A DNA stretch of 64,000 nucleotides from Streptomyces olivochromogenes (GTDB taxonomy: Bacteria; Actinomycetota; Actinomycetes; Streptomycetales; Streptomycetaceae), in assembly GCF_001514115.1 (NCBI RefSeq), contig NZ_KQ948457.1:187829-251828 (forward strand), written 5' to 3'. The position numbers were made by a program, and so were the translations under genes. Under the pieces are notes generated by a model, which saw nothing but the letters and a program-made list of their open reading frames with translations, ran no database searches and was not told the DNA's origin. Positions 56,488 through 64,000 of the stretch are shown in pieces (positions within the stretch are counted from its first letter, which is position 1; each line of letters begins with the position of its first letter).

Positions 56488-58725
56488 GTGACCCGTTCAC
56501 GAAGACTTGCCGCAGTGGCCCTCACCGGGGCCGCGGCCCTGTCGTGCGCCGTGCTCACCGCGCCCGCGCACGCCGCGCCGAGCGTCGACACACCCGTGGC
56601 CACCGTGCAGCTGAGCGGCACACTGCCGACCGAGATCGACTACACCTGGGCGGGATCCTCCGGGTTCCGCTACCGGCTGCCCGAGAACTCGGGAACGCTC
56701 CAGTGGGCCGACTACCCGGGTGTCACACCGCCCGCACACGCGGGCCCGGACGACCTGGCCACCGGCACCGACGTGATCACCAGCGTCTCCGGCGCCACCG
56801 TGACCCAGCAGCACCGCTCCACCGGCGTGACCGCCACGGTCACCGTTCCGTCCGGCCAGACGTACCGGGCCGCCTCCGGCTGGAGCGTGCTCACCCAGGA
56901 CGCCGCGGGCGCCCCGCACGTGCTGCGTGCCGCCGCCGACGGCACCACCACCGATCTTCCGGTGACCGGGCTCCCCGACGGTGCCCAGCTCACCGGCACC
57001 TTCGTCACCGGCGGCTCGGTGCGCCGCCTCGCCGTCGTCTACACCCACGACGGCGCCACCGACGTGGGGCTCGTGGACCTCGCGGACGGGACCTTCCGTA
57101 CGTACCTCACCGGCGTCGGCAACTCGCCCCGGATCGTCTTCAACGACCGCTGGCTGGTCAACGGCACCAAGGCGATCCGCGTGGACTCCGCCCCCGGCAC
57201 CGCCCCCAGCACCATCACGGCGTCCTTCCTGGGCGAGGCGCAGGCCGTGGTCGGCGACCAACTCCTCACCGGCAACGCGATGTTCCTGCCCGGCGGCGCC
57301 ACCCCCGAACTCACGGCCGTCTCGCTCACCGACAACACGGCCCACACACTGCTCGCCGACTCCAAGGGCTCCTTCCTGGCCACCCCGGACGGCGGCGCCC
57401 TTGCCACCGCCGGACCGTCGAGCGTCGACTGGCACGTGTACCGGGTCACCCCCGCCAGGGACGGCTCCGCCACCACCGAGAAGGTGCTCGACCTGCCCGC
57501 CTGGCAGGCCTGGCTGGACGGCATGACGCTCGCCGGGGGCGAGCTGCTGATGTACGGCAACACGACGCACACCGGCGGCATCTACGGCTTCTACGGCATC
57601 CCGCTGGACACCGCCGGCAAGCCCACCGGCCTGCAGTCCCGTCGCGGCCCGACGCTCCAGGGCTCGACCTGCCCGGGCGGCGACGCGGCGTGCCCGCAGC
57701 TCGAAGCACTGGGCGACGGCCGGGTGGCCTACCTGTGGACCGACGCCCAGGGCGAGGAGCACGTCCTGGCCGTCGGGCTCGACGCGACGACCATCGCCGA
57801 CGAGCCCACCGGCGACGCGGGCGGCCGCATCGGCACCGGCACCGGGCGCTACGTCCTCTACAACGGCGGCACCCCCGGCAGCCAGCGGGTCGCCGACTTC
57901 CCGCGCGGCGCCACCGCCGGCGGGACCGCGCTCGACCGCACCCGCACCGCCGCCGCGGTCTGGGGCCAGCGCCTGTGGACCCCCGGCAGCACCCAGGGCA
58001 CCGTCGTGGCATACGACCTCAAGGCCAAGAAGAACGTCGCCACCGTCGACACCGGCGCCCCCTGCACGCCCAGCGAGATCCAGGCCGTCAACGCCTGGCT
58101 CTACTGGAGCTGCGGCTCGGCCGGCCCTGCGGGCGTCTACGACCGTGCCGCGAACCGCGCCATCACCGTTCCGTCCGGGCAGGCCCGCCTCGCCGACGGC
58201 TATCTCGTCCGCGAGAACCGCACCACGCACGAGCTGCTGCTCACCGACTTCCACACCGGCACGGCGACCACCCGGACCGTGGCCGTGCTGCCCGCCGCGG
58301 ACCAGAACACCGGCGGCAGCACCGGCCGCTGGGCGGTCGACCGGTTCGGCGGCAACGTCGCCTACCTCACGGACAGGCGTCAGGTGGCGATCGTCACGGC
58401 GGGCGTGCCGACCTCGGCGCTCGCCCAGATGGAGGCACAGACCGACCCGCAGCCGGGCGGCCCCACCACCGCCAACCCCTGGCGGCCCGTGTGGCAGCTG
58501 AACAAGCCCTCGGCATGGCGGCTGACCCTGAGCAACGCCTCCGGCACCGTCGTGCGCACCCTCACCGGCGCCTCCACCGCCGCCGCGGTCCGCCCCGCCT
58601 GGGACGCCCGTACGGACTCCGGCACTTTCGTTCCGTCCGGCACCTACACCTGGAAGCTGACCGCCGAGCCGCGCGACGGCCAGGGGCCGGCCCTCGCCCT
58701 GACCGGAACGACCACGGCCGGCTGA
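56488..58725 (+). CDS. Secreted beta-propeller-like protein with C-terminal FlgD-type Ig domain
   Basis: The 745-aa protein uses GTG 56488 after GGGGAGGGGAAC. It has a Sec signal peptide (residues 1-31, RLAAVALTGAAALSCAVLTAPAHAAP). Repeated four-stranded blades with DG and GxxVAYL-type turns suggest a seven- or eight-bladed propeller. Two Cys pairs (STCPGGDAACPQ, GAPCTPS...YWSCG) probably form disulfides. The last 85 residues (WRLTLSNASGTVVRTLTGAS ... WDARTDSGTFVPSGTYTWKLTA) match the FlgD Ig-like domain. The function is unknown, probably binding to the cell surface or a polymer. Confidence 0.82.
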   Translation: MTRSRRLAAVALTGAAALSCAVLTAPAHAAPSVDTPVATVQLSGTLPTEIDYTWAGSSGFRYRLPENSGTLQWADYPGVTPPAHAGPDDLATGTDVITSVSGATVTQQHRSTGVTATVTVPSGQTYRAASGWSVLTQDAAGAPHVLRAAADGTTTDLPVTGLPDGAQLTGTFVTGGSVRRLAVVYTHDGATDVGLVDLADGTFRTYLTGVGNSPRIVFNDRWLVNGTKAIRVDSAPGTAPSTITASFLGEAQAVVGDQLLTGNAMFLPGGATPELTAVSLTDNTAHTLLADSKGSFLATPDGGALATAGPSSVDWHVYRVTPARDGSATTEKVLDLPAWQAWLDGMTLAGGELLMYGNTTHTGGIYGFYGIPLDTAGKPTGLQSRRGPTLQGSTCPGGDAACPQLEALGDGRVAYLWTDAQGEEHVLAVGLDATTIADEPTGDAGGRIGTGTGRYVLYNGGTPGSQRVADFPRGATAGGTALDRTRTAAAVWGQRLWTPGSTQGTVVAYDLKAKKNVATVDTGAPCTPSEIQAVNAWLYWSCGSAGPAGVYDRAANRAITVPSGQARLADGYLVRENRTTHELLLTDFHTGTATTRTVAVLPAADQNTGGSTGRWAVDRFGGNVAYLTDRRQVAIVTAGVPTSALAQMEAQTDPQPGGPTTANPWRPVWQLNKPSAWRLTLSNASGTVVRTLTGASTAAAVRPAWDARTDSGTFVPSGTYTWKLTAEPRDGQGPALALTGTTTAG

Positions 58726-58761
58726 GGGACAGCCGCCCGCGCCCGGGGATACGGTCGGTGC

Positions 58762-59493
58762 ATGAGCATCGACGCGGTTGTCTGGGACATCGACGACACG
58801 ATCTTCGACTACACGGCCGCGGACCGGGCGGGCATGCGGAACCATCTGGCGGCCGAGGGCCTGCTCGGCGGCGCGTCCGTCGAGCAGGCCCTCGCGCGCT
58901 GGCGCGAGGTCACCGACGCGCAGTGGGCGCGGTTCTCGGCGGGTGAGACGGACTGGCAGGGCCAGCGCAGGGAACGCGTCAGGGTGTTCCTGGGGGAGCC
59001 GCTGAGCGACACCGAGGCCGACGCCTGGTTCGACCGTTACATCACACACTACGAATCCGCCTGGAGCCTTTTCCCGGACGTCCTGCCCGTCCTGGACAGC
59101 CTCGTCGCCAGCCACCGGCACGCGGTCCTGTCCAACTCCAGCCTCCTTGTGCAGGACCGCAAGCTGCGGGTCCTCGGTGTGCACGACCGCTTCGAGGCGA
59201 TCCTGTGCGCCGCCGAGCTCGGCGTCTCCAAGCCCGCCGCGGCCGCCTTCCACGCGGCCTGCGAAGCCCTGGAACTGCCGCCGCATCGGGTCGCCTACGT
59301 CGGTGACCACCCGGAGATCGACGGACGGGGCGCCGCCGAGGCCGGCCTGCTCTCCGTCTGGATCGACCGGGACGGCACTCACACCGCCGCGGGTGGTCCA
59401 CCGACGGGTCCGCACCGGATCGCCTCGCTGGCCGAACTCCCCGCGATCCTCGGCGCCGATACCCGTTTTGGAGCGTCGTCCACCTTCAGGTAA
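58762..59493 (+). CDS. HAD-family hydrolase
   Basis: The 243-aa protein starts at ATG 58762. TACGGT (58750-58755) sits six nt upstream without a ribosome site, predicting a leaderless mRNA. HAD motifs: I WDIDDTIFD, II VLSNSS, III SKPAAAAF, IV YVGDHPEIDGRGA. The helical cap between motifs I and II is of the phosphoglycolate/haloacid type. It probably dephosphorylates a small metabolite; the substrate is unknown. Confidence 0.9.
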   Translation: MSIDAVVWDIDDTIFDYTAADRAGMRNHLAAEGLLGGASVEQALARWREVTDAQWARFSAGETDWQGQRRERVRVFLGEPLSDTEADAWFDRYITHYESAWSLFPDVLPVLDSLVASHRHAVLSNSSLLVQDRKLRVLGVHDRFEAILCAAELGVSKPAAAAFHAACEALELPPHRVAYVGDHPEIDGRGAAEAGLLSVWIDRDGTHTAAGGPPTGPHRIASLAELPAILGADTRFGASSTFR

Positions 59494-59582
59494 TGTTCTT
59501 CCTGCGCCGCCGAGAACGGGCCGAAAGGCCGGAACTCGGAGGCGCTAGCTAAAACAAGATCCCGCAAGGGATTGAGTTTCAG

Positions 59583-59654
59583 TGGCCTATGGTGTAATTG
59601 GCAGCACGACGGTTTCTGGTTCCGTTAGTCTAGGTTCGAGTCCTGGTAGGCCAG
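59583..59654 (+). tRNA. tRNA-Gln (CUG)
   Basis: The 72-nt cloverleaf has acceptor TGGCCTA/TAGGCCA plus discriminator G, anticodon loop TTCTGGT (CTG) and T-loop GGTTCGAGTCC. CCA is not encoded. The pair next to the anticodon loop is T-T. Confidence 0.95.
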
Positions 59655-59696
59655 CTCGCAGAGCTCATCTGCAAACGCGGAGATCAACTCCGCAAC

Positions 59697-59769
59697 GCCC
59701 CCGTTGTGTAGCGGCCTAGCACGCTGCCCTCTCACGGCAGTAGCGCCGGTTCGAATCCGGTCGGGGGTA
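59697..59769 (+). tRNA. tRNA-Glu (CUC), copy 1
   Basis: The 73-nt tRNA has acceptor GCCCCCG/CGGGGGT with a G-T end pair, anticodon stem CTGCC/GGCAG and loop CTCTCAC (CTC). T-arm CCGGTTCGAATCCGG; discriminator A. Confidence 0.95.
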
Positions 59770-59831
59770 CAGATCCTTCCCAGGAAGGCAGTCCGGGTCG
59801 CACCCGCTGCCTCTCATGCAGGATCGCTAGG

Positions 59832-59904
59832 GCCCCCGTTGTGTAGCGGCCTAGCACGCTGCCCTCTCACGGCAGTAGCGCCGGTTCGAATCCGGTCGGG
59901 GGTA
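59832..59904 (+). tRNA. tRNA-Glu (CUC), copy 2
   Basis: Identical over its whole length to copy 1 at 59697-59769, including the CTGCC/GGCAG anticodon stem. Confidence 0.95.
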
Positions 59905-59905
59905 C

Positions 59906-59934
59906 TGGTCTAAACCATTTAATGGTCTAAACCA
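59906..59934. repeat. 12-bp direct repeat between tRNA-Glu and tRNA-Gln
   Basis: TGGTCTAAACCA occurs at 59906-59917 and 59923-59934, separated by TTTAA. Each copy is itself nearly palindromic. The segment is unusually AT-rich for this genome. Confidence 0.9.
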
Positions 59935-59937
59935 CCA

Positions 59938-60009
59938 TGGGCTATGGTGTAATTGGCAACACTCCGGTTTCTGGTACCGTCATTCTAGGTTCGAGTCCTG
60001 GTAGCCCAG
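59938..60009 (+). tRNA. tRNA-Gln (CUG), second copy
   Basis: The 72-nt tRNA has acceptor TGGGCTA/TAGCCCA, discriminator G and loop TTCTGGT (CTG). It differs from the first copy in acceptor and anticodon stem (CCGGT/ACCGT with a C-T mismatch), so the two are diverged isogenes. Confidence 0.93.
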
Positions 60010-60038
60010 CTCGGATCTGCGGAAACGCAAGATCCAAG

Positions 60039-60111
60039 GCCCCCGTTGTGTAGCGGCCTAGCACGCCGCCCTCTCAAGGCGGTAGCGCCGGTTCGAATCC
60101 GGTCGGGGGTA
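60039..60111 (+). tRNA. tRNA-Glu (CUC), copy 3
   Basis: It matches the other copies except the anticodon stem CCGCC/GGCGG and loop CTCTCAA. This compensatory change keeps pairing. Anticodon CTC, discriminator A. Confidence 0.95.
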
Positions 60112-60117
60112 CAGAGT

Positions 60118-60158
60118 CCTACGGGCCTCCACTTCGGTGGGGGCCCGTAGGCGTTTCC
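60118..60158 (+). terminator. Terminator of the tRNA cluster
   Basis: A 15-bp stem, 60118-60132 with 60137-60151, is closed by a TTCG tetraloop (one G-T pair) and followed by CGTTT. Confidence 0.88.
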
Positions 60159-60212
60159 CGGCCGGCCCCGCGCCCCGTCGTGCGGTCCGACGCGCCCGGC
60201 CCGTACGGCCGC

Positions 60213-60857
60213 TCACTCGATGCCGTACCGCCGCGCCGACTCCTGCTCCTGTGCCAGCCGGTGCAGCGCCCGCAGCACCGGCTCGAAGAGCACGGCCGAG
60301 GCGACCGCGGTCTCCACCCGCTCCGCGTCGGACGTGTGCGTCTCCAGGTAGTCCAGGTCCCGCATCGCCACCTGGTGCATCAACTCCGCGTACGGCGCGA
60401 GGAGTTCGGCGTCCCAGGAATAGCCGAGCCGGATCAGCGTGGCCACCGCCGCCACCAGCGAACGGTGCACGGGGGAGAGGGGCGCGAGCTCCCGTGCGGT
60501 CTCCCAGCCCAGGTCCGCCAGCAGCTGGTCCACCTCGCGGCGCGCGGACCGGACGGCCGGGTCCTGATCGTCCGGTTCGGGCTCCTGCGGCAGCGCCCAC
60601 AGGGCCGCGCCCAGCCGGATCGTCCGGCCCAGGGACTCGTCGTCGACGTGCCCGAGGATCTCCCGGGCCGTGGCCACCGGTACCCGGCCCACCTGGATCA
60701 GCGCCCGCACCAGCCGCAGTCGGCGCAGATGGCTCTCGTCGTAGTCCGCCGTCGTCGTGTTGACCTGGCGCCCGGGAGCCAACAGCCCTTCCCGCAGGTA
60801 GTACTTGATCGTCGCGGTGGACACCCCGCTCCGCTCGCTCAACTCCGACAGCCGCAT
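60213..60857 (-). CDS. MerR-family regulator
   Basis: The 214-aa protein starts at ATG 60857 after AAGGGCGCAAGAG. The N-terminal MerR winged helix is clear (MRLSELSERSGVSTATIKYYLREGLLAPGRQVN, then DESHLRRLRLVRALIQVGRVPVATAREIL). The C-terminal 130 residues are helical and acidic, without a Cys metal site, so the ligand is probably organic. It is divergent from the DUF4188 gene and the 81-nt gap holds a dense dyad. Confidence 0.9.
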   Translation of the reverse strand: MRLSELSERSGVSTATIKYYLREGLLAPGRQVNTTTADYDESHLRRLRLVRALIQVGRVPVATAREILGHVDDESLGRTIRLGAALWALPQEPEPDDQDPAVRSARREVDQLLADLGWETARELAPLSPVHRSLVAAVATLIRLGYSWDAELLAPYAELMHQVAMRDLDYLETHTSDAERVETAVASAVLFEPVLRALHRLAQEQESARRYGIE

Positions 60858-60877
60858 CTCTTGCGCCCTTCCTTGGG

Positions 60878-60912
60878 TGGCGCCACTATCCAAGCATGGC
60901 GCCATCGGATAG
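60878..60912. promoter_or_regulatory. Nested dyads between merR-type and DUF4188 genes
   Basis: Two perfect palindromes TGGCGCCA lie at 60878-60885 and 60897-60904, 19 nt apart. CTATCC (60886-60891) and GGATAG (60907-60912) form an outer dyad around the second. The length and symmetry fit a MerR-type operator in an overlapping divergent promoter. The regulator at 60213-60857 is the obvious ligand. Confidence 0.65.
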
Positions 60913-60938
60913 CGCCGCTCGCCAACGGAGGGGACGAG

Positions 60939-61472
60939 ATGTCCGACACCCGGGTGACCGCAGGCCGTACCACCGCAGCCGCACAGGGGGACGTGGTCGT
61001 CCTGCTGATCGGCATGCGCGTCAACCACTTCTGGGCGGTGCACCAGTGGGTACCGGTGTTCTTCGCCATGCTGCGCATGGTGCGGGACCTGGAGAAGGAC
61101 GGCAGCCGAGGTCTGCTCGGCCGCGTTCTGCTGACGGCGTCACCGCGGACGTACTACGTCGTCCAGTACTGGGAGTCCAAGGAGAAGCTGTACGCGTACG
61201 CGTCGGCGCCCGACATGTTCCACCACAAGGTGTGGGCGATCATCAACCGCAAGGAACGGGCGGGGAAGGTGCGGCAGCACGTGGGGATCTGGCACGAGGC
61301 GTATGTGGTGCCGGAGGGGTCGTACGAGTCGATCTACGCGGACATGCCGCCCTTCGGGCTCGCGGCCGCGTACGGGGCGTTGCCCGTGGAGAAGCGGGGG
61401 CGGCGGGCGGCGGACCGGTTCGCTCATCGGTCGCCCGAAGCGGGAGCGGAGGCCGGGGGAGCGGCGGGTTGA
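60939..61472 (+). CDS. DUF4188 protein (putative monooxygenase-like)
   Basis: The 177-aa protein starts at ATG 60939 after CGGAGGGGACGAG. The DUF4188 pattern is clear: VVVLLIGMRVNHFWAVHQWVPVFFAMLRMV, YYVVQYWESKEKLYAYASAPDMFHHKVWAIINR, VGIWHEAYVVPEGSYESIYADMPPFGLA. The fold is ABM/dimeric ferredoxin-like, related to small monooxygenases or aldoxime dehydratase-like proteins. The activity is unproven. It is probably induced through the divergent MerR regulator. Confidence 0.85.
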   Translation: MSDTRVTAGRTTAAAQGDVVVLLIGMRVNHFWAVHQWVPVFFAMLRMVRDLEKDGSRGLLGRVLLTASPRTYYVVQYWESKEKLYAYASAPDMFHHKVWAIINRKERAGKVRQHVGIWHEAYVVPEGSYESIYADMPPFGLAAAYGALPVEKRGRRAADRFAHRSPEAGAEAGGAAG

Positions 61473-61498
61473 TCGGACGGTGCGGGCCGGCTGCGGCT

Positions 61499-61655
61499 GG
61501 TCGCGCAGTTCCCCGCGCCCCTGGGGGTGACGGTCGGCCGGTCTCTGCGGGTTGGGTGTGGATGGTCGCGCAGTTCCCCGCGCCCCTGGCGGGGCGATGG
61601 TTGATCGGGCTGTGCGGGTTGTTCGTGGATGGTCGCGCAGTGCCTCGCGCCCCTG
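61499..61655. repeat. Three tandem copies of a GC-rich intergenic repeat
   Basis: The core GGTCGCGCAGTTCCCCGCGC plus CCCTGG occurs at about 61499-61523 and 61564-61589. A version with two changes (GTGCCTCGCGCC) lies at 61630-61655. The spacing is about 65 nt, and flanking words (GGGTTG, GTGGAT) are shared. The motif is very common between Streptomyces genes. Confidence 0.85.
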
Positions 61656-61755
61656 GCGGGGGCGGGGAGGTGTTCGGGGGATGAGCCTGCCGCGGCGTTG
61701 AGGCCGGCTCGTCCCCCGGTGTCGTACTGGACCGGTGTCGTGCTGGGGGTGTCGC

Positions 61756-62472
61756 TCAGCCCGTGCGGCGCAGCGCCTCGGAGAGGCGGGCGGCGGCGTC
61801 GATGACCGCCTGGGCGTGCATACGACCAGGGTGGCGGGTCAGGCGCTCGATCGGACCGGAGACCGAGACGGCGGCCACCACGCGGTTCGAGGGTCCGCGC
61901 ACCGGCGCGGAGACCGACGCGACGCCCGGCTCGCGCTCGCCGATCGACTGGGCCCAGCCCCGGCGCCGTACGCCCGAGAGTGCGGTGGCGGTGAAGCGGG
62001 CGCCCTGGAGGCCGCGGTGCAGACGCTCCGGCTCCTCCCAGGCCATCAGGATCTGCGCCGAGGAACCGGCCTTCATCGTGAGCGTCGAACCGACCGGGAC
62101 CGTGTCCCGCAGGCCGGACAGGCGCTCGGCCGCGGCGACGCAGATGCGCATGTCGCCCTGGCGGCGGTAGAGCTGGGCGCTCTCGCCCGTGACGTCGCGC
62201 AGGTGCGTGAGCACCGGGCCGGCCGTCGCGAGGAGACGGTCCTCGCCGGCGGCCGCGGCCAGCTCGGCGAGGCGGGGTCCGAGAATGAAGCGGCCCTGCA
62301 TGTCACGCGCCACCATGCGGTGGTGTTCAAGTGCCACGGCGAGGCGATGTGCCGTGGGTCGTGCCAGTCCGGTCGCCGCGACCAGTCCCGCGAGGGTGGC
62401 CGGACCGGACTCCAGAGCGCTCAGGACAAGGGCTGCCTTGTCCAGAACGCCGACGCCGCTACTGTTGTCCAT
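61756..62472 (-). CDS. ndgR: IclR-family regulator of amino-acid genes (NdgR type)
   Basis: The 238-aa protein starts at ATG 62472 (MDNSSGVGVLDKAALVLSALE). An in-frame extension to 62562 would run through the operator and is rejected. The winged helix (ATLAGLVAATGLARPTAHRLAVALEHHRMV) and the IclR ligand domain (LYRRQGDMRICVAAAERLSGLRDTVPVGSTLTMKAGSSAQILMAW, GWAQSIGEREPGVASVSAPVRG) are clear. Length and position divergent from leuC match NdgR of S. coelicolor and AreB/LtbR of relatives, which control leuCD, leuB, ilv and other amino-acid genes. Confidence 0.95.
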   Translation of the reverse strand: MDNSSGVGVLDKAALVLSALESGPATLAGLVAATGLARPTAHRLAVALEHHRMVARDMQGRFILGPRLAELAAAAGEDRLLATAGPVLTHLRDVTGESAQLYRRQGDMRICVAAAERLSGLRDTVPVGSTLTMKAGSSAQILMAWEEPERLHRGLQGARFTATALSGVRRRGWAQSIGEREPGVASVSAPVRGPSNRVVAAVSVSGPIERLTRHPGRMHAQAVIDAAARLSEALRRTG

Positions 62473-62484
62473 GCAACGATACTC

Positions 62485-62505
62485 GCGTCTCACTCTGTGA
62501 AACGC
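62485..62505. promoter_or_regulatory. ndgR-leuC operator dyad
   Basis: Arms GCGTCTCAC (62485-62493) and GTGAAACGC (62497-62505) match at eight of nine positions around spacer TCT. The dyad lies 12 nt upstream of the ndgR start and close to its expected promoter, so autoregulation is likely. Confidence 0.7.
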
Positions 62506-62576
62506 AAGTTCAATTTTCGGCGGAACGCGCCACCCTTGTAGACACAGCGGCCCGCGGACCAACGGGCCCGGTGGAG

Positions 62577-62603
62577 GGCGTCCGGACGAGGGGTACGGAC
62601 GCC
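62577..62603 (+). promoter_or_regulatory. Hairpin in the leuC leader
   Basis: GGCGTCCG (62577-62584) pairs with CGGACGCC (62596-62603). It is not followed by T residues, so it is not an obvious terminator. It may hide or expose downstream sequence in the 5' leader of leuC. Confidence 0.4.
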
Positions 62604-62661
62604 GCCGCCCCGGAAATCTCTAGTTGGGCCGGCGCCACACAGGCCGGCCGGAGGGAAAGCG

Positions 62662-64000
62662 ATGGGTAGGACACTCGCGGAGAAGGTCTGGGACGACCAT
62701 GTCGTCCGGCGCGCCGAGGGCGAGCCCGACCTCCTCTTCATCGATCTGCACCTGCTGCACGAGGTGACCAGCCCGCAGGCCTTCGACGGCCTCCGCCAGG
62801 CCGGGCGTCCGGTGCGCCGTCTCGACCTCACCATCGCCACCGAGGATCACAACACCCCGACCCTCGACATCGACAAGCCCATCGCGGACCCGGTCTCCCG
62901 GGCCCAGCTGGAGACCCTGCGCAAGAACTGCGCCGAGTTCGGTGTACGGCTGCACTCGCTGGGTGACGTCGAGCAGGGCGTCGTCCACGTGGTGGGACCG
63001 CAGCTGGGTCTGACCCAGCCCGGCACCACCGTGGTCTGTGGCGACTCCCACACCTCCACGCACGGCGCCTTCGGCGCGCTGGCGTTCGGCATCGGCACCT
63101 CGCAGGTCGAGCACGTGCTGGCCACCCAGACGCTGCCGCTGGCCCGCCCCAAGACCATGGCCATCACGGTCGACGGCGAGCTGCCCGACGGCGTCACCGC
63201 CAAGGACCTGATCCTGGCGATCATCGCCAAGATCGGTACGGGTGGCGGCCAGGGCTACATCCTGGAATACCGCGGCTCCGCCATCGAGAAGCTCTCGATG
63301 GAAGCCCGGATGACCATCTGCAACATGTCGATCGAGGCCGGCGCCCGCGCGGGCATGATCGCCCCCGACGAGACCACCTTCGAGTACCTCAAGGGCCGTG
63401 CGCACGCCCCCGAGGGCGAGGAGTGGGACGCGGCGGTCGCGTACTGGAAGACCCTGAAGACGGACGAGGACGCGGTCTTCGACGCCGAGGTGGTCATCGA
63501 CGGCCCGTCGCTGGCGCCGTTCGTCACCTGGGGCACCAACCCCGGCCAGGGAGCGCCGCTTTCGGCGTCCGTCCCCGACCCGGCTTCGTACGAAGACGCT
63601 TCGGAGCGCCTGGCCGCCGAAAAGGCCCTGGAGTACATGGGGTTGACCGCCGGACAGCCGCTGCGCGACATCAAGGTCGACACCGTCTTCGTAGGTTCCT
63701 GCACCAACGGCCGCATCGAGGACCTGCGCGCCGTCGCCGCGATCGTCGAGGGCCGCAAAGTCGCCGACGGCGTACGGATGCTGGTGGTCCCCGGTTCCGC
63801 GCGGGTCGGTCTGCAGGCCGTCTCCGAGGGCCTGGACGTGGTCTTCAAGGAGGCCGGCGCCGAGTGGCGGCACGCGGGCTGCTCGATGTGCCTGGGCATG
63901 AACCCCGACCAGCTGGCCCCCGGTGAGCGCTCCGCGTCCACCTCGAACCGTAACTTCGAGGGCAGGCAGGGCAAGGGCGGCCGTACGCACCTGGTATCGC
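62662..64000 (+). CDS. leuC: 3-isopropylmalate dehydratase large subunit (partial, runs off the window)
   Basis: 446 codons are visible from ATG 62662 after CGGAGGGAAAGCG. It has the aconitase-family signature VVCGDSHTSTHGAFGALAFGIGTSQVEHVLATQT, the cluster Cys in FVGSCTNGRIEDLR, and HAGCSMCLGMNPDQLAPGERSASTSNRNFEGRQG with two more Cys ligands. It isomerises isopropylmalate, and in CimA pathways also citramalate, with LeuD, which should follow directly outside the window. Only the last 25 or so residues are missing. Confidence 0.97.
   Translation, partial: MGRTLAEKVWDDHVVRRAEGEPDLLFIDLHLLHEVTSPQAFDGLRQAGRPVRRLDLTIATEDHNTPTLDIDKPIADPVSRAQLETLRKNCAEFGVRLHSLGDVEQGVVHVVGPQLGLTQPGTTVVCGDSHTSTHGAFGALAFGIGTSQVEHVLATQTLPLARPKTMAITVDGELPDGVTAKDLILAIIAKIGTGGGQGYILEYRGSAIEKLSMEARMTICNMSIEAGARAGMIAPDETTFEYLKGRAHAPEGEEWDAAVAYWKTLKTDEDAVFDAEVVIDGPSLAPFVTWGTNPGQGAPLSASVPDPASYEDASERLAAEKALEYMGLTAGQPLRDIKVDTVFVGSCTNGRIEDLRAVAAIVEGRKVADGVRMLVVPGSARVGLQAVSEGLDVVFKEAGAEWRHAGCSMCLGMNPDQLAPGERSASTSNRNFEGRQGKGGRTHLVS

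Noticed and set aside
61473..61755. CRISPR array from regularly spaced repeats
   Set aside because: Only three copies are present, spacing units also resemble each other, and no cas genes are near. It is the dispersed GC-rich intergenic repeat.

Overview
The window is chromosomal DNA of a Streptomyces or a very close actinomycete. It has very high GC with strong third-position G/C bias, many GTG starts, frequent ATGA overlaps and leaderless-looking promoters. Marker genes include the AccB/AccE acyl-CoA carboxylase pair, two conservons (cvnA-B-C-D), an NdgR-type IclR regulator divergent from leuC, and gltX beside tRNA-Gln/tRNA-Glu genes. From memory, the core gene order (leuB, ilvE, urease-like pair, cimA, accB-accE, two conservons, gltX, tRNAs, ndgR, leuC) matches the S. 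coelicolor region around SCO5522-SCO5553; no database was consulted.

Region 1 (1-15.5 kb) is mainly amino-acid and nitrogen metabolism. It starts with the tail of an MFS transporter, a structured leader with a 42-aa ORF and a Tat-exported phosphatase. leuB and ilvE follow, then an unclassified membrane protein and a KamA-like radical SAM enzyme. A nitrogen module consists of an NCS1 permease divergent from a urease gamma/beta fusion, a urease-alpha-like protein, an agmatine-deiminase-like protein and a TetR regulator, with candidate operators between the two arms. A decayed MFS gene precedes cimA, which has a leader peptide with tandem rare Ile codons and an attenuator-like terminator.

Region 2 (15.5-39 kb) looks accessory. 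It holds a divergent pair made of a 2TM SLATT-like protein and a 1071-aa metallophosphoesterase fused to a degenerate STAND-like NTPase, which is a candidate conflict or defence module. Next come divergent secreted GH30 and GH3 glycosidases, a Gly-rich membrane protein and a MarR/FUSC-exporter pair. Two paralogous modules of ABC transporter plus two-component system flank a DUF4180 protein and a methyltransferase.

Region 3 (39-56 kb) holds a YceI protein, accB-accE, two complete conservons in tandem on the minus strand, a regulatory stretch with a small repeat-containing peptide gene, and a FAH-family hydrolase overlapping gltX.

Region 4 (56-64 kb) holds a secreted beta-propeller-like protein, a HAD hydrolase, five alternating tRNA-Gln/tRNA-Glu genes, a MerR/DUF4188 divergent pair around a striking dyad, a triple copy of a GC-rich intergenic repeat, ndgR, and the start of leuC, which runs off the window.

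leuB, ilvE, cimA, leuC and ndgR together form a branched-chain amino-acid supply and control group. accBE supplies malonyl/methylmalonyl-CoA-type extender units. gltX with the Gln/Glu tRNAs fits indirect Gln-tRNA formation. The most promising candidates for undescribed biology are the remodelled urease-like operon, the phosphoesterase-STAND/SLATT pair and the cimA attenuator.
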